Assembly: GCA_002238905.1 (NCBI GenBank)
Contig: MPNG01000003.1
Coordinates: 1 to 34,120, forward strand
Length of the DNA: 34,120 bases
Source of the DNA: Alphaproteobacteria bacterium bin98
GTDB lineage: Bacteria; Pseudomonadota; Alphaproteobacteria; Bin98
Direction: 5' to 3'
The notes under the pieces are model-generated. The model saw nothing but the letters and a program-made list of their open reading frames with translations, had not been told where the DNA came from and did not search any database. A program made the translations under genes and the position numbers. This document shows positions 24,829 through 32,928 of this stretch, one piece after another; the first letter of the stretch is position 1, and the number at the start of each line of letters is the position of its first letter.

Positions 24829-25236
24829 ATGATCAGAAAGAAGCAAAAAAAAATTCAAGCGCAGATTAACGTTACACCCTTTGTAGATGTGATGCTGGTT
24901 TTGCTAATTGTTTTTATGATCTGTGCACCTATGATGCACTATGGTGTTGATGTCTCCTTGCCAAAAACGCAAAGCGGAAAAATGCGCAACCAAACGGAAA
25001 GCCTTAGCATTTCTGTGAATAAAAAAGGGGAATTGTTTTTAGAAAAAGTGAAAATTAGCCACAAAAGCTTGTCAAAAAAGCTCAAAGCATTACATGCAAA
25101 AAACCCTAGCATTGCTTGCTCTTTGTACGCTGATTCTTCCCTCTCTTATCAAACTATTCTAGAAACTTTAACTATTATTAATACCGCAGGAGTCAGCAGT
25201 GTTTCCCTTGTTTCGGAAAGTAAGGCTAAACAATAA
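24829..25236 (+). CDS. tolR: Tol-Pal system protein TolR
   Basis: 135 residues, beginning three bases after tolQ. The single N-terminal helix contains INVTPFVDVMLVLLIVFMIC, with the proton-carrying Asp of the ExbD/TolR family. A periplasmic domain follows (DVSLPKTQSGK...). Its 5' end contains an A9 run (codons for KQKKI), a possible slippage site. The last 38 bases overlap tolA. Confidence 0.95.
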   Translation: MIRKKQKKIQAQINVTPFVDVMLVLLIVFMICAPMMHYGVDVSLPKTQSGKMRNQTESLSISVNKKGELFLEKVKISHKSLSKKLKALHAKNPSIACSLYADSSLSYQTILETLTIINTAGVSSVSLVSESKAKQ

Positions 25237-26020
25237 ACGTAGCTTCGCATCGTACATTCTCTTTGCTGCGCTAGGGCACATAATTTTTGCTATTGCCCTT
25301 AGCATTAGCTGGAGCCCCACACCTCAAAAACCACTTTTACCTCACTTAATGGTTAATATAGCGTTAACCGCTGCGCCTGTTGGCCCAAAAACCACAAGAA
25401 AAGCCCCTCAAGCAAAGAAAAAAGACGGCCCCAAAGCCAACTCACCTACCGTCACAAAAAAAGCCAAAGTGATTGCGCCAACACCTAAAACACAGCCCAA
25501 AAAAGCACCTCAAACAACACAAACTGTTATTGCAAACAAAAAAACCACCACACCTCCTAAAAAAGAGCTACCCCCCCCAAAAAAACAAGAGATTCCTGAA
25601 CAGGAAGCTCTGTCTGCAAACGATATTTTGAAAAATTTAGCACAACCACCTTCCGCTAAAGAGAAAGAAGAAGTCAAAGAAGAGGTGATCGAAACACCTC
25701 ATGATATTGCCGACACCCTTACACTCTCTGAACTGGATACGTTTCGCCAGCAGCTCTCCCGATGCTGGGTCATGCCTATCAACTCTGAACAAAATATTCC
25801 TGTAACGATCTTAGTCAGCGCTACGCCAGAAGGGAAAGTAGAGAGCACAAAGGTTATAGAGCCACTTAACGCAACCCATCCCGACACAGCTATTGCTATT
25901 AACAACGCGCAACGAACATTCCATCACCCTGATTGCATTCCTCTGTCTTTGCCAAAAGAGCGCTATAATCAGTGGAAGACATTTCACATTACCTTTCAAA
26001 AGCCAGGAGATCCAGCATGA
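25199..26020 (+). CDS. tolA: Tol-Pal system protein TolA
   Basis: 273 residues if translation starts at GTG 25199; TTG 25208 is also possible, and no ATG is available before the membrane helix. Layout: one helix (SYILFAALGHIIFAIALSIS), a Lys/Pro/Thr-rich periplasmic linker (residues ~60-145), then a TonB/TolA-like C-terminal domain (LDTFRQQLSRCWVMP...VTILVSATPEGKVES). TolA spans the periplasm to reach TolB and Pal. It overlaps tolR at the front and tolB at the back (ATGA). The linker contains a C8A7 run with a CCCAAAA heptamer in frame. Confidence 0.9.
   Translation: MFPLFRKVRLNNKRSFASYILFAALGHIIFAIALSISWSPTPQKPLLPHLMVNIALTAAPVGPKTTRKAPQAKKKDGPKANSPTVTKKAKVIAPTPKTQPKKAPQTTQTVIANKKTTTPPKKELPPPKKQEIPEQEALSANDILKNLAQPPSAKEKEEVKEEVIETPHDIADTLTLSELDTFRQQLSRCWVMPINSEQNIPVTILVSATPEGKVESTKVIEPLNATHPDTAIAINNAQRTFHHPDCIPLSLPKERYNQWKTFHITFQKPGDPA
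25571..25585 (+). repeat. C8A7 homopolymer run in tolA linker
   Basis: Eight C followed by seven A are read in frame as CCC CCC CCA AAA AAA (Pro-Pro-Pro-Lys-Lys, residues 125-129). The heptamer C CCA AAA fits the X XXY YYZ pattern of -1 slippery sites. A -1 shift meets TGA at 25597-25599, and the +1 frame also stops within about 45 bases, so any slip removes the C-terminal domain. Confidence 0.6.
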
Positions 26021-27306
26021 TTGCTTTTATCATAATTTTCACTTTGTTTTCCCAGTTACATGGATCCTTTTCCCTCTCTGTCTCTCAAGGGCAAGTGGCC
26101 TCTTTTTCGATCGCCACACTACCATTTTCAGGGCAAAGTGCAACACAAACCCCTATTTCAGATATCATATCAAACAACCTGAGATCTTCGTCTTTCTTTG
26201 ATGTGGAAAAACCAACCTGTTTTGCTCAAGACACCCTACCTTTTCCCAGCCCTCCCAACTTTCATGCATGGAAGGCCAATAAAACCCAATTTGTTATTAC
26301 AGGCGCAACATCCTTTCGAGGCGCGCAGATCATGATAGAGTACAACGTTTGGGATGTATTTGCCGCACGCCTTATCTTCAAAGGCGCTATTAAAGTTGAA
26401 CAGAATAGCTGGAGGCGCGCAGGTCACATTATAGCCGATCGCATTCACAAAGCGCTTGTGGGTCACCCCGCATGCTTTGATACACAAATTGCGTTTATTA
26501 ACGAAACACATGGGCACAAAACGCTTATCAAGCAGTTAGCTATTATGGATCAAGATGGCGGCAATATGCGCATCCTCACGCCTCTTTCATCCCGCGTCAT
26601 GACGCCATGCTTTTCTCCCAACACTAACCTTCTGGCCTTCACGTCCTTTACACATACAGTGCCAAAGGTATATTTCATAAACCTTATTACCGGTGAAGTG
26701 CGATTTTTACGCTCTTTCCCAGGTATGACCTACGCACCACGATTTTCTCCTGATGGAAGGATGCTCATCTTCAGCGGCGCTGTGGGATCAGAATCTAACA
26801 TTTACACATATAATCTATCGTCAGAGAAAATCACACGCCTCACAAAAAACAACTTGGTAGAAACATCACCATCTTTTTCACCAGATGGCGAAAGCATTGT
26901 CTTTACAGCAGGAACCACTTCTCAACCTCACCTGTTCATCATGGACAAGAATGGAAAAAACAGAACCAAGCTCACCAAGCAGCGCGGCGGGTACAGCGCC
27001 CCCACATGGTCTCCAAACAACGATTATATTGCTTTCACAAAGCACTTTGGGGGTGAATTTTACATTGGTGTCATACGACCAGATGGCACAGGTGAGCGTT
27101 TGCTCACCAAAGGCTACCTCGTGGAAGGACCACAATGGTCACCTAACGGCAAGCGCATTGTTTTTTGCCGCCAAGAGCGCGCCAAGAAAAATCGTCCTAA
27201 CCCCAGCAAGATATGTACGATTGAAGTCACAGGACACAACGAGACCACCCTCAAATCTATACCGCAAGGATCCGATCCAACTTGGTCCAATATTCTGCCG
27301 ACTTAG
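26017..27306 (+). CDS. tolB: Tol-Pal system beta-propeller protein TolB
   Basis: 429 residues from ATG 26017, which overlaps the tolA stop. The frame opens 15 codons earlier inside tolA. The signal peptide is IAFIIIFTLFSQLHGSFS. The N-terminal TolB domain (FSIATLPFSGQ..., VWDVFAARLIFKGAI) precedes a six-bladed propeller with repeated strands such as YAPRFSPDGRMLIFSGA, SPSFSPDGESIVFTAG and SAPTWSPNNDYIAFTK. TolB is the periplasmic partner of TolA and Pal. The usual next genes, pal and ybgF, are absent here; instead the stop codon overlaps a convergent peptidase gene by 4 bases. Confidence 0.96.
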   Translation: MIAFIIIFTLFSQLHGSFSLSVSQGQVASFSIATLPFSGQSATQTPISDIISNNLRSSSFFDVEKPTCFAQDTLPFPSPPNFHAWKANKTQFVITGATSFRGAQIMIEYNVWDVFAARLIFKGAIKVEQNSWRRAGHIIADRIHKALVGHPACFDTQIAFINETHGHKTLIKQLAIMDQDGGNMRILTPLSSRVMTPCFSPNTNLLAFTSFTHTVPKVYFINLITGEVRFLRSFPGMTYAPRFSPDGRMLIFSGAVGSESNIYTYNLSSEKITRLTKNNLVETSPSFSPDGESIVFTAGTTSQPHLFIMDKNGKNRTKLTKQRGGYSAPTWSPNNDYIAFTKHFGGEFYIGVIRPDGTGERLLTKGYLVEGPQWSPNGKRIVFCRQERAKKNRPNPSKICTIEVTGHNETTLKSIPQGSDPTWSNILPT

Positions 27307-28574
27307 CAAGAAACATTCCAAGTCTTCAACATTGCATCCGTGGGCATAGCCGCTCTTTCTGAAGCCAACACAACACTAGTCACTGGTGTGCTAATCATAG
27401 CGCGAAGAACATCACGGATCTCGTCTGCAGTCACAGCGCTTAAACGATTCACCTCTTCCTCGGAGTCAATAATGCATTGTGTATGAGTGTGATACTCTCC
27501 AATAATACGTGCACGGGTACTCACAGATTCCCATGCCATATGCGTTTGAGCGGCAACTTGCTTGCGCGCTTGCTCTAACTCTTTTGCTGTTGGCCCTTTG
27601 TCTGCTAAATTGTACACTTGACGCAAGCTGCACTCCAACACTTGCTCCACTTTCTCTGGAGCCGTGCCTCCATAAATAGCCCAAAAACCGGTATCACGGT
27701 ATCCTTGATAAAAGGAACTAATAGTGTAAACCAATCCTGCCTTCTCACGAACCTCATACACTAACCTTGATGACATTCCGGCACTTAAAATAACATTTGC
27801 CATTTTGAGGGCATCGCCTTCAGGGGATAAGCGTGGAGGCGCTTGGTAACCCCAAAGCACCTGCGCTTGGCGCATTTCTGATCGAACATGATGACGTATA
27901 CCACCGTAGTACGTGTGCTTTTCCACTTCATAAGGATCCACTTTTCCTTGAGCATCATAGACCTGTTTAACCGCTGCAACATGCGTTTCATGGTCTATAT
28001 TTCCGGAGGCAACAATGACAGTGCGATCTGGCCCATAAAATCTTTGCAAAAAGGTTTTAAGCATCTCTGGCGTCAACCTTTTAATACTCTCTTCTGTTCC
28101 TAAAATAGGGCGCGCCAAGCTCTGGTTTTTAAACATCATTTCCTGAAAATAATCAAACACGATATCGTCTGGTGTATCAATAGATTGCATAAGCTCTTGC
28201 AAAATAACTGTACGCTCTTTTTCCATTTCTTCAGCTTCCAATAAAGGGTGTAGCACTATATCGCTCAAAACATCCAGAAGAAGGGGCGCATCTTGGCTTA
28301 AAGTTTTACCATGGTAAGCGGTTACCTCCCGCGATGTGTACGCGTTGAGGTAACCACCAACACCATCAATTGCCAAAGAAACATCAAGGGCTGATCGGGT
28401 AGGCGTGCCTTTAAAAGCCATATGCTCAAAGAAATGCGCAACACCGTTGTTATTCTCTGTTTCGCATACGCTCCCCGCTCCGATCCACAATCCTGCAGCG
28501 ACGCTTTTAACAGTGGGTAACGTGTCGGTCAGAATGGTGAGCTTGTTGCTCAAAACTGTTTTTTGAATTGTCAT
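27303..28574 (-). CDS. M16-family zinc peptidase (processing-peptidase-like)
   Basis: 423 residues, the size of a single M16B subunit. The inverted zinc motif HFFEH gives ligands His47 and His51 with catalytic Glu50. The third ligand Glu127 lies 76 residues on in EKERTVILQELMQ, the classical spacing. The C-terminal half has the glycine-containing YQGYRDTGFWAIYGG. Such proteins resemble mitochondrial processing peptidase beta and are common in alphaproteobacteria; their substrates are usually unknown. The ATG overlaps the tyrS stop, and the 3' end overlaps tolB. Confidence 0.93.
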   Translation of the reverse strand: MTIQKTVLSNKLTILTDTLPTVKSVAAGLWIGAGSVCETENNNGVAHFFEHMAFKGTPTRSALDVSLAIDGVGGYLNAYTSREVTAYHGKTLSQDAPLLLDVLSDIVLHPLLEAEEMEKERTVILQELMQSIDTPDDIVFDYFQEMMFKNQSLARPILGTEESIKRLTPEMLKTFLQRFYGPDRTVIVASGNIDHETHVAAVKQVYDAQGKVDPYEVEKHTYYGGIRHHVRSEMRQAQVLWGYQAPPRLSPEGDALKMANVILSAGMSSRLVYEVREKAGLVYTISSFYQGYRDTGFWAIYGGTAPEKVEQVLECSLRQVYNLADKGPTAKELEQARKQVAAQTHMAWESVSTRARIIGEYHTHTQCIIDSEEEVNRLSAVTADEIRDVLRAMISTPVTSVVLASERAAMPTDAMLKTWNVSC

Positions 28575-29854
28575 GGTAACACCTGTAGTAATAAGTTCTT
28601 TTTCTTGCCAATTTTTATATGTATCACAAAAGGATCTATCAAATCTTTCAGAGAAATTTGATAGAGCTCATCTTGAATTTTTTCACCATCTAAGGAGAGT
28701 GCGCCATCTCGAATCAATCGGCGCACAGCGCTTTTTGACTCAATTGCACCGGCTTCTATCAGAAGATTCATCAACAAAGAATCTTGTTCTAAAAACGATC
28801 TGTTTACTTTGTAAAGCGGCAAATCTGTATTTACAACAGGGAAACCTTCTGGGGTGGTAGTCACCGTGTAAGGCGCTTTTTCTTGTGAAAGTGCCGCTAC
28901 GGTTTCATGAATGGCGCCCAACACTTCTTCCCCTCTGAGAAGACGCGTTGCTTCATCGGCCAAGCGTATTTTTGCTTTGTTAGGGTCTCCCTTCACGATG
29001 TCGCTAATAGTTTCTTCATCCAAGCATGTAAACAAAAGCAGAAAGCGCTCAATCTCGCGATCATCAACATTACGCCAATACTGCCAGTAATCGTAGGCAC
29101 TTTTCTTTTCAGGGTGTAGCCACACAGCTCCACCTGCTGTTTTTCCCATTTTAACGCCATCACGGGTTTCAATAAGCGGAAATGTTAAACCATAGGCTTG
29201 CTTACCAGATTTACGACGAATGAGATCAACGCCACTCACAATATTGCCCCACTGATCAGAGCCACCACCCTGAATCATACAGCCCTGCTGATCACTAAGT
29301 ACAAAAAAATCATACGCTTGGCACAGCATATAATTAAACTCCAAAAAGGATAGGTTTTGTGCACGATCAAGGCGTGTTTTGACACTTTCAAGCGCTAACA
29401 TCTTATTCACAGAGAATAGAGAACCTATATCACGTAAAAAATCCAGGTAATTTAAGGACGCCAGCCAATCTGCGTTATTAAGTACACGAACTCTATCATC
29501 CTGCATTGGCAATAATTTGCCAACGCTTTCTTTAATCCCTTTCGTATAGGTGCAAATAATTTCTTTGGTAAGAATCGTGCGCGTTTCTTCTTTTCCAGAA
29601 GGGTCTCCCACCAATGTGGTACCACCACCCAAGAGCAGTATAACCTCATGGCCACACAGGTGCGCCCAGCGCAATACCATCAAAGGCAACAGGCTTCCCA
29701 CATGCAAACTATCTGCTGTTGCGTCAAAACCTATATAGAGCTTTTGTGGACCTTCAGCAAAAAGATTATCCATTTCTTGATCATGCGTACATTGATAAAG
29801 AAATCCTCGAGTGCTTAATTTTTGTAAGAAAGAGCTTTTATAATTATATGTCAT
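28571..29854 (-). CDS. tyrS: Tyrosyl-tRNA synthetase
   Basis: 427 residues. Class I synthetase motifs: HVGS (51-54) in place of HIGH, and VKMGKT in place of KMSKS. QGGGSDQWGNIVSGVDLIR and the N-terminal FLQKLSTRGFLYQCT are typical of bacterial TyrS. The C-terminal S4-like RNA-binding domain is present (SKSAVRRLIRDGALSLDGEKI). The start ATG follows GACGGG with almost no spacing, and the best promoter places transcription only a few bases upstream, so the message may be nearly leaderless. The 3' end overlaps the M16 peptidase start. Confidence 0.97.
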   Translation of the reverse strand: MTYNYKSSFLQKLSTRGFLYQCTHDQEMDNLFAEGPQKLYIGFDATADSLHVGSLLPLMVLRWAHLCGHEVILLLGGGTTLVGDPSGKEETRTILTKEIICTYTKGIKESVGKLLPMQDDRVRVLNNADWLASLNYLDFLRDIGSLFSVNKMLALESVKTRLDRAQNLSFLEFNYMLCQAYDFFVLSDQQGCMIQGGGSDQWGNIVSGVDLIRRKSGKQAYGLTFPLIETRDGVKMGKTAGGAVWLHPEKKSAYDYWQYWRNVDDREIERFLLLFTCLDEETISDIVKGDPNKAKIRLADEATRLLRGEEVLGAIHETVAALSQEKAPYTVTTTPEGFPVVNTDLPLYKVNRSFLEQDSLLMNLLIEAGAIESKSAVRRLIRDGALSLDGEKIQDELYQISLKDLIDPFVIHIKIGKKKNLLLQVLP

Positions 29855-29863
29855 CCCGTCTGT

Positions 29864-29892
29864 ATTTTATCCATATCGTGATATACTTGCAA
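29864..29892 (-). promoter_or_regulatory. tyrS promoter candidate
   Basis: On the minus strand TTGCAA (29887-29892) and TAAAAT (29864-29869) are 17 bases apart, ending ten bases before the tyrS ATG. TTGCAA is its own reverse complement, so the same hexamer is available to the divergent hydrolase gene. Confidence 0.45.
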
Positions 29893-29919
29893 GGAACGTT
29901 TTAGTTTTAGGAATTACAT

Positions 29920-30585
29920 ATGTCTTTTTTTATACATACTATTGGAGATCGACGCATTGAAGCGCGCTTAAATATCTCAGAAAACACCGAGGCAGCCCTC
30001 GCACTCATTGTTCACCCTGACCCTAATTTGGGAGGAAAAATGGACAATCCCATTGTATTAGCAATGGAAAAAGCCTTTTATGACGCTGGGTTCAGCACGC
30101 TTTGTTTTAATTACTCCACCAACCCAAATCCCATCCTTACAACACATGGAGAAAAAACACCAGATTTTTTGGACATCTCCATGCTTATTGATTGGGCTAT
30201 GCAGGAGCGGTCTGATTTCAGACATTTTTGGATAGCAGGCGCGTCCTTTGGGGCTTATTTGGCGCTACAGGTCACTATGCGCCGACCAGAAATTGTGCAT
30301 TTTGTTGCCGTTTCAACGCCATTATGGCAAAATGATTTTTCATTTTTGGCGCCATGCCCTGTTTCTGGCCTTGTTGTGCACAGCAAGCAGGATGAAACTA
30401 CCATGGTGAACGCTGTTGAAGTCTGGGCACAACGCCTTTCACAAAACACAAAATCTCTTGTAACACTCAAAACGATTGCGGATACCGATCATATGTTTTC
30501 GAACAAACTAGAGATACTGCAAAAAACGATTTTTGATTATCTGCAAACAGTTGAGCACTCAACTGGAAAATTAATCCCGGCATAA
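29920..30585 (+). CDS. Alpha/beta hydrolase family protein
   Basis: 221 residues. The protein has the small alpha/beta hydrolase pattern seen in a family often found in alphaproteobacteria: ALIVHPDPNLGGKMDNPIV near the front, the nucleophile elbow WIAGASFGAYLAL (Ser in GxSxG), an acidic residue in VVHSKQDETTMV, and the catalytic His in ADTDHMFSNKLE. The complete triad suggests an active esterase or peptidase-like enzyme, but the substrate is unknown. No signal peptide. Its last 15 bases overlap convergent rsmD. Confidence 0.85.
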   Translation: MSFFIHTIGDRRIEARLNISENTEAALALIVHPDPNLGGKMDNPIVLAMEKAFYDAGFSTLCFNYSTNPNPILTTHGEKTPDFLDISMLIDWAMQERSDFRHFWIAGASFGAYLALQVTMRRPEIVHFVAVSTPLWQNDFSFLAPCPVSGLVVHSKQDETTMVNAVEVWAQRLSQNTKSLVTLKTIADTDHMFSNKLEILQKTIFDYLQTVEHSTGKLIPA

Positions 30586-31110
30586 AATACGCATATGCTT
30601 ATACGTGTAGATGCGCTCTGCATCTACACGCCATCCTGGAGGGCAAACAAACGAAGCGTTCAGCTCTTGTTGCACCACTATATAAGATTGTTCTTTCATG
30701 TGCGGAAAAACCCGCTCTAGGGATTTTTTCACCATATCCTTGCCAAAAGGGGGGTCCACAAAGGCTACATCCACCAAACACGGCAAACTGTAGGGAGCGA
30801 GGGCATTTGTGTTTATAATGACAGCGTTTTCATCATCGCGCACATTTTTGCGTATAAAATTCTGCACAATATCTTCGCTTCTTTCTATAAAAAAAACCGG
30901 GTTTGCACCTCGCGATAAAGCTTCCAACCCTATGGATCCGGACCCAGCAAACACATCCAAAACGCTTTGCCCCTCCCATATGCATGCATAGCGATGACGC
31001 AAAATGTTGAAAATAGCCTCACGCATACGCTGGCCCATAGGCCTCACCACCTCAGGGGGCGGGAGTATTAAGCGACGATTTCGGTACTTACCTTGTAAAA
31101 TACGCAGCAT
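30571..31110 (-). CDS. rsmD: 16S rRNA (guanine966-N2)-methyltransferase RsmD
   Basis: 179 residues, the normal RsmD length. RsmD methylates G966 of 16S rRNA late in 30S assembly. Motifs: MLRILQGKYRNRRLILPP at the front, a substrate-side MGQRMREAIFNILRH, SAM-binding LDVFAGSGSIGLEALSRGA and catalytic FVDPPFGKDM. The start overlaps the stop of the malic enzyme gene (TAATG). A perfect 11-bp hairpin lies within its last codons. Confidence 0.93.
   Translation of the reverse strand: MLRILQGKYRNRRLILPPPEVVRPMGQRMREAIFNILRHRYACIWEGQSVLDVFAGSGSIGLEALSRGANPVFFIERSEDIVQNFIRKNVRDDENAVIINTNALAPYSLPCLVDVAFVDPPFGKDMVKKSLERVFPHMKEQSYIVVQQELNASFVCPPGWRVDAERIYTYKHMRILCRD
30604..30630. promoter_or_regulatory. 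Perfect 11-bp hairpin near the hydrolase/rsmD convergent end
   Basis: CGTGTAGATGC (30604-30614), a five-base loop, and GCATCTACACG (30620-30630) form an uninterrupted 11-bp stem. It starts 18 bases beyond the hydrolase stop and lies in rsmD codons for RVDAERIYT. Neither strand shows a following U-run. It could mark a transcript 3' end on both strands (inference). Confidence 0.6.
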
Positions 31111-32303
31111 TAAAACTCTTTGTGCAAAGATCGCTTGTACTCTGCGATATCCAACTCTTTCGTAGCAACACCATCGTCCTGCGCAGCACGAGCTACCTCA
31201 GCGGCCATTTCAGGGAGAATCATATTATCAAACAAATCCGGCATAATACGCCCAGATCGCTGCGCCACACATGCCAGCGCTTCTGCAGCTGCTTTCAGCA
31301 TATTCGTAGTAACATCTTTTGCACCCACATCAATAACCGCACGTAGCAAGAAGGGAAAACACATAACATTATTAACCTGATTACGGTCTTTTGAACTTCC
31401 TGTAACAGCAATAGCATCAGAACGAGCAGACTCCACATCCTCCACGGATATTTCAGGAATAGGGTTGGCAAGGCTAAACAAAATTGGCTTTTCCGCCATC
31501 TCCCGCACCATAAGCTTACTAACAACGTTACCAGAAGAAAGGCCCACAAAAATATTAGCGCCTTTCAAAGCATCTGCTAATGTTCTGTCGTCTGTTTGAG
31601 ACGCAAAATAACGTTTGTATTCATTCACGTTCTCACGGCCTTCATAAATCACACCTTTACTATCTACAATCGTAATTTGGTCTTGCTTAACACCAAACTC
31701 TAGCAAAAGCCTGGCTGTTGCTAGTGCGCTAGCACCAGCGCCAGAAAAAACGATCTTTGCACTATGCAAATCAAGGCATTGCATAGCAGTAGCACGAATA
31801 AGTCCCGCGACCACACACACAGCTGTACCGTGTTGATCATCATGAAACACAGGTATGTCCAAGATTTCTTTTAAGCGTCTTTCAATTTCAAAACAAGCTG
31901 GCGCGGCAATATCTTCCAGGTTAATCACTCCATACGTTGGGCTAATGGCACGCACAACTTCAACAAAGCGCTCAACATCTTCTTCATCAACACACACATC
32001 TAAGGCGTCCACATTAGCAAAAACCTTCAACAAAACCGCTTTCCCTTCCATCACAGGCTTACCAGCAGAAGGGCCAATATTGCCCAGCCCCAAAACAGCT
32101 GTGCCATTGGTCACAATCGCAACAGTGCGGCCCTTGTTCGTATAGTCATAAACGGCTCTAGGATCTTCTTTGATAGCCAAACACGCATCTGCCACACCCG
32201 GGGTATAGGCAAGCGCCAAATCTTCTCTAGTTTTTACAGGTTTAAGGACGATTGTTCCTATCTTGCCCGGAATTGGTTGTTTATGATAATTTAAGCTCTT
32301 CAT
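31110..32303 (-). CDS. Malic enzyme (NAD(P)-dependent, short form)
   Basis: 397 residues from ATG 32303; a TTG five codons upstream is less likely. Malic enzyme oxidatively decarboxylates malate to pyruvate. Signatures are LAYTPGVADAC (residues 31-41), TNGTAVLGLGNIGPSAGKPVMEGK, metal-site FHDDQHGTAVCV, dinucleotide-binding FSGAGASALATARLL and SLANPIPEIS. Many alphaproteobacterial MaeB proteins are about 760 residues because a phosphotransacetylase-like domain is fused at the C-terminus. This one stops cleanly before that domain. It is followed directly by rsmD and diverges from the Tim44-like gene. Confidence 0.94.
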   Translation of the reverse strand: MKSLNYHKQPIPGKIGTIVLKPVKTREDLALAYTPGVADACLAIKEDPRAVYDYTNKGRTVAIVTNGTAVLGLGNIGPSAGKPVMEGKAVLLKVFANVDALDVCVDEEDVERFVEVVRAISPTYGVINLEDIAAPACFEIERRLKEILDIPVFHDDQHGTAVCVVAGLIRATAMQCLDLHSAKIVFSGAGASALATARLLLEFGVKQDQITIVDSKGVIYEGRENVNEYKRYFASQTDDRTLADALKGANIFVGLSSGNVVSKLMVREMAEKPILFSLANPIPEISVEDVESARSDAIAVTGSSKDRNQVNNVMCFPFLLRAVIDVGAKDVTTNMLKAAAEALACVAQRSGRIMPDLFDNMILPEMAAEVARAAQDDGVATKELDIAEYKRSLHKEF

Positions 32304-32311
32304 GACACACT

Positions 32312-32339
32312 TTAACAAAGTTTATTATTTATGTATACT
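32312..32339 (+). promoter_or_regulatory. Candidate promoter of Tim44-like operon
   Basis: TTAACA (32312-32317) and TATACT (32334-32339) are 16 bases apart, upstream of the GGAG ribosome site at 32345. The expected transcription start falls very close to that ribosome site, which weakens the call. Confidence 0.35.
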
Positions 32340-32355
32340 AATCTTGGAGAAACGT

Positions 32356-32928
32356 ATGATTGTTGATGTTTTCTTGCTATTTGTTATCATTTTCGTGGTT
32401 TACCAATTGTATTCTGTTCTGGGGCAATCTCCAAGCGGCACAACCACACAAAGTAAGACGCGCCAAGATAAAAAACCTCCTATTATCACCACCACCTCGC
32501 AAATCCGCCAACACATCCCCCTTTTTAATGAAGCAAGCTTCTTAGCAGGGGCAACCAACGCTTTTGAGCATATTGTGAAGGCCTTTGTTACAGGTGATAT
32601 CGACGCACTAGCTCCCTTGCTTGAGAAAGATCTTTTTCTGCGATACAAAAAAGACTTTGAAGAGCGTATCGCACGAAACCATACCTACTCTTTAACCTTC
32701 TTTAGGCACATTACCACTAATATAAAAAATGTCTCTGTACAAAAAAAGCATGTTTTGCTCACTGTATACTTTAAGTCAGAACAGTCGCTATCACTTTATA
32801 AAGGCAAAACACTTGTAGAAGGAGACCCTGAGCGCACAGAAATCCTCGAAGATTGTTGGGTGTTTTCTCACCCTTGCCGGTCTTCTGATTCTTTGTGGCG
32901 CCTATGCTCCACAACGGCTCATGAGTAA
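32356..32928 (+). CDS. Tim44-like domain protein (TimA type)
   Basis: 190 residues from ATG 32356, which has TTGGAG eight bases upstream. The frame opens earlier, but that start has no ribosome site and overlaps the divergent malic enzyme promoter. One N-terminal transmembrane helix (VDVFLLFVIIFVVYQLYSVLG) is followed by a Lys/Thr-rich linker and a Tim44-like domain (FEHIVKAFVTGDIDALAPLL, then EDCWVFSHPC). Bacterial Tim44-like proteins are membrane-linked and of poorly known role; mitochondrial Tim44 tethers Hsp70 at the import pore. The gene overlaps the following Smr gene (32921-32928). Confidence 0.85.
   Translation: MIVDVFLLFVIIFVVYQLYSVLGQSPSGTTTQSKTRQDKKPPIITTTSQIRQHIPLFNEASFLAGATNAFEHIVKAFVTGDIDALAPLLEKDLFLRYKKDFEERIARNHTYSLTFFRHITTNIKNVSVQKKHVLLTVYFKSEQSLSLYKGKTLVEGDPERTEILEDCWVFSHPCRSSDSLWRLCSTTAHE

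Noticed and set aside
27278-27325. ACTTGG...CCAAGT repeat at the tolB/peptidase junction as terminator
   Set aside because: Short 6-bp arms, long loop and no U-run.
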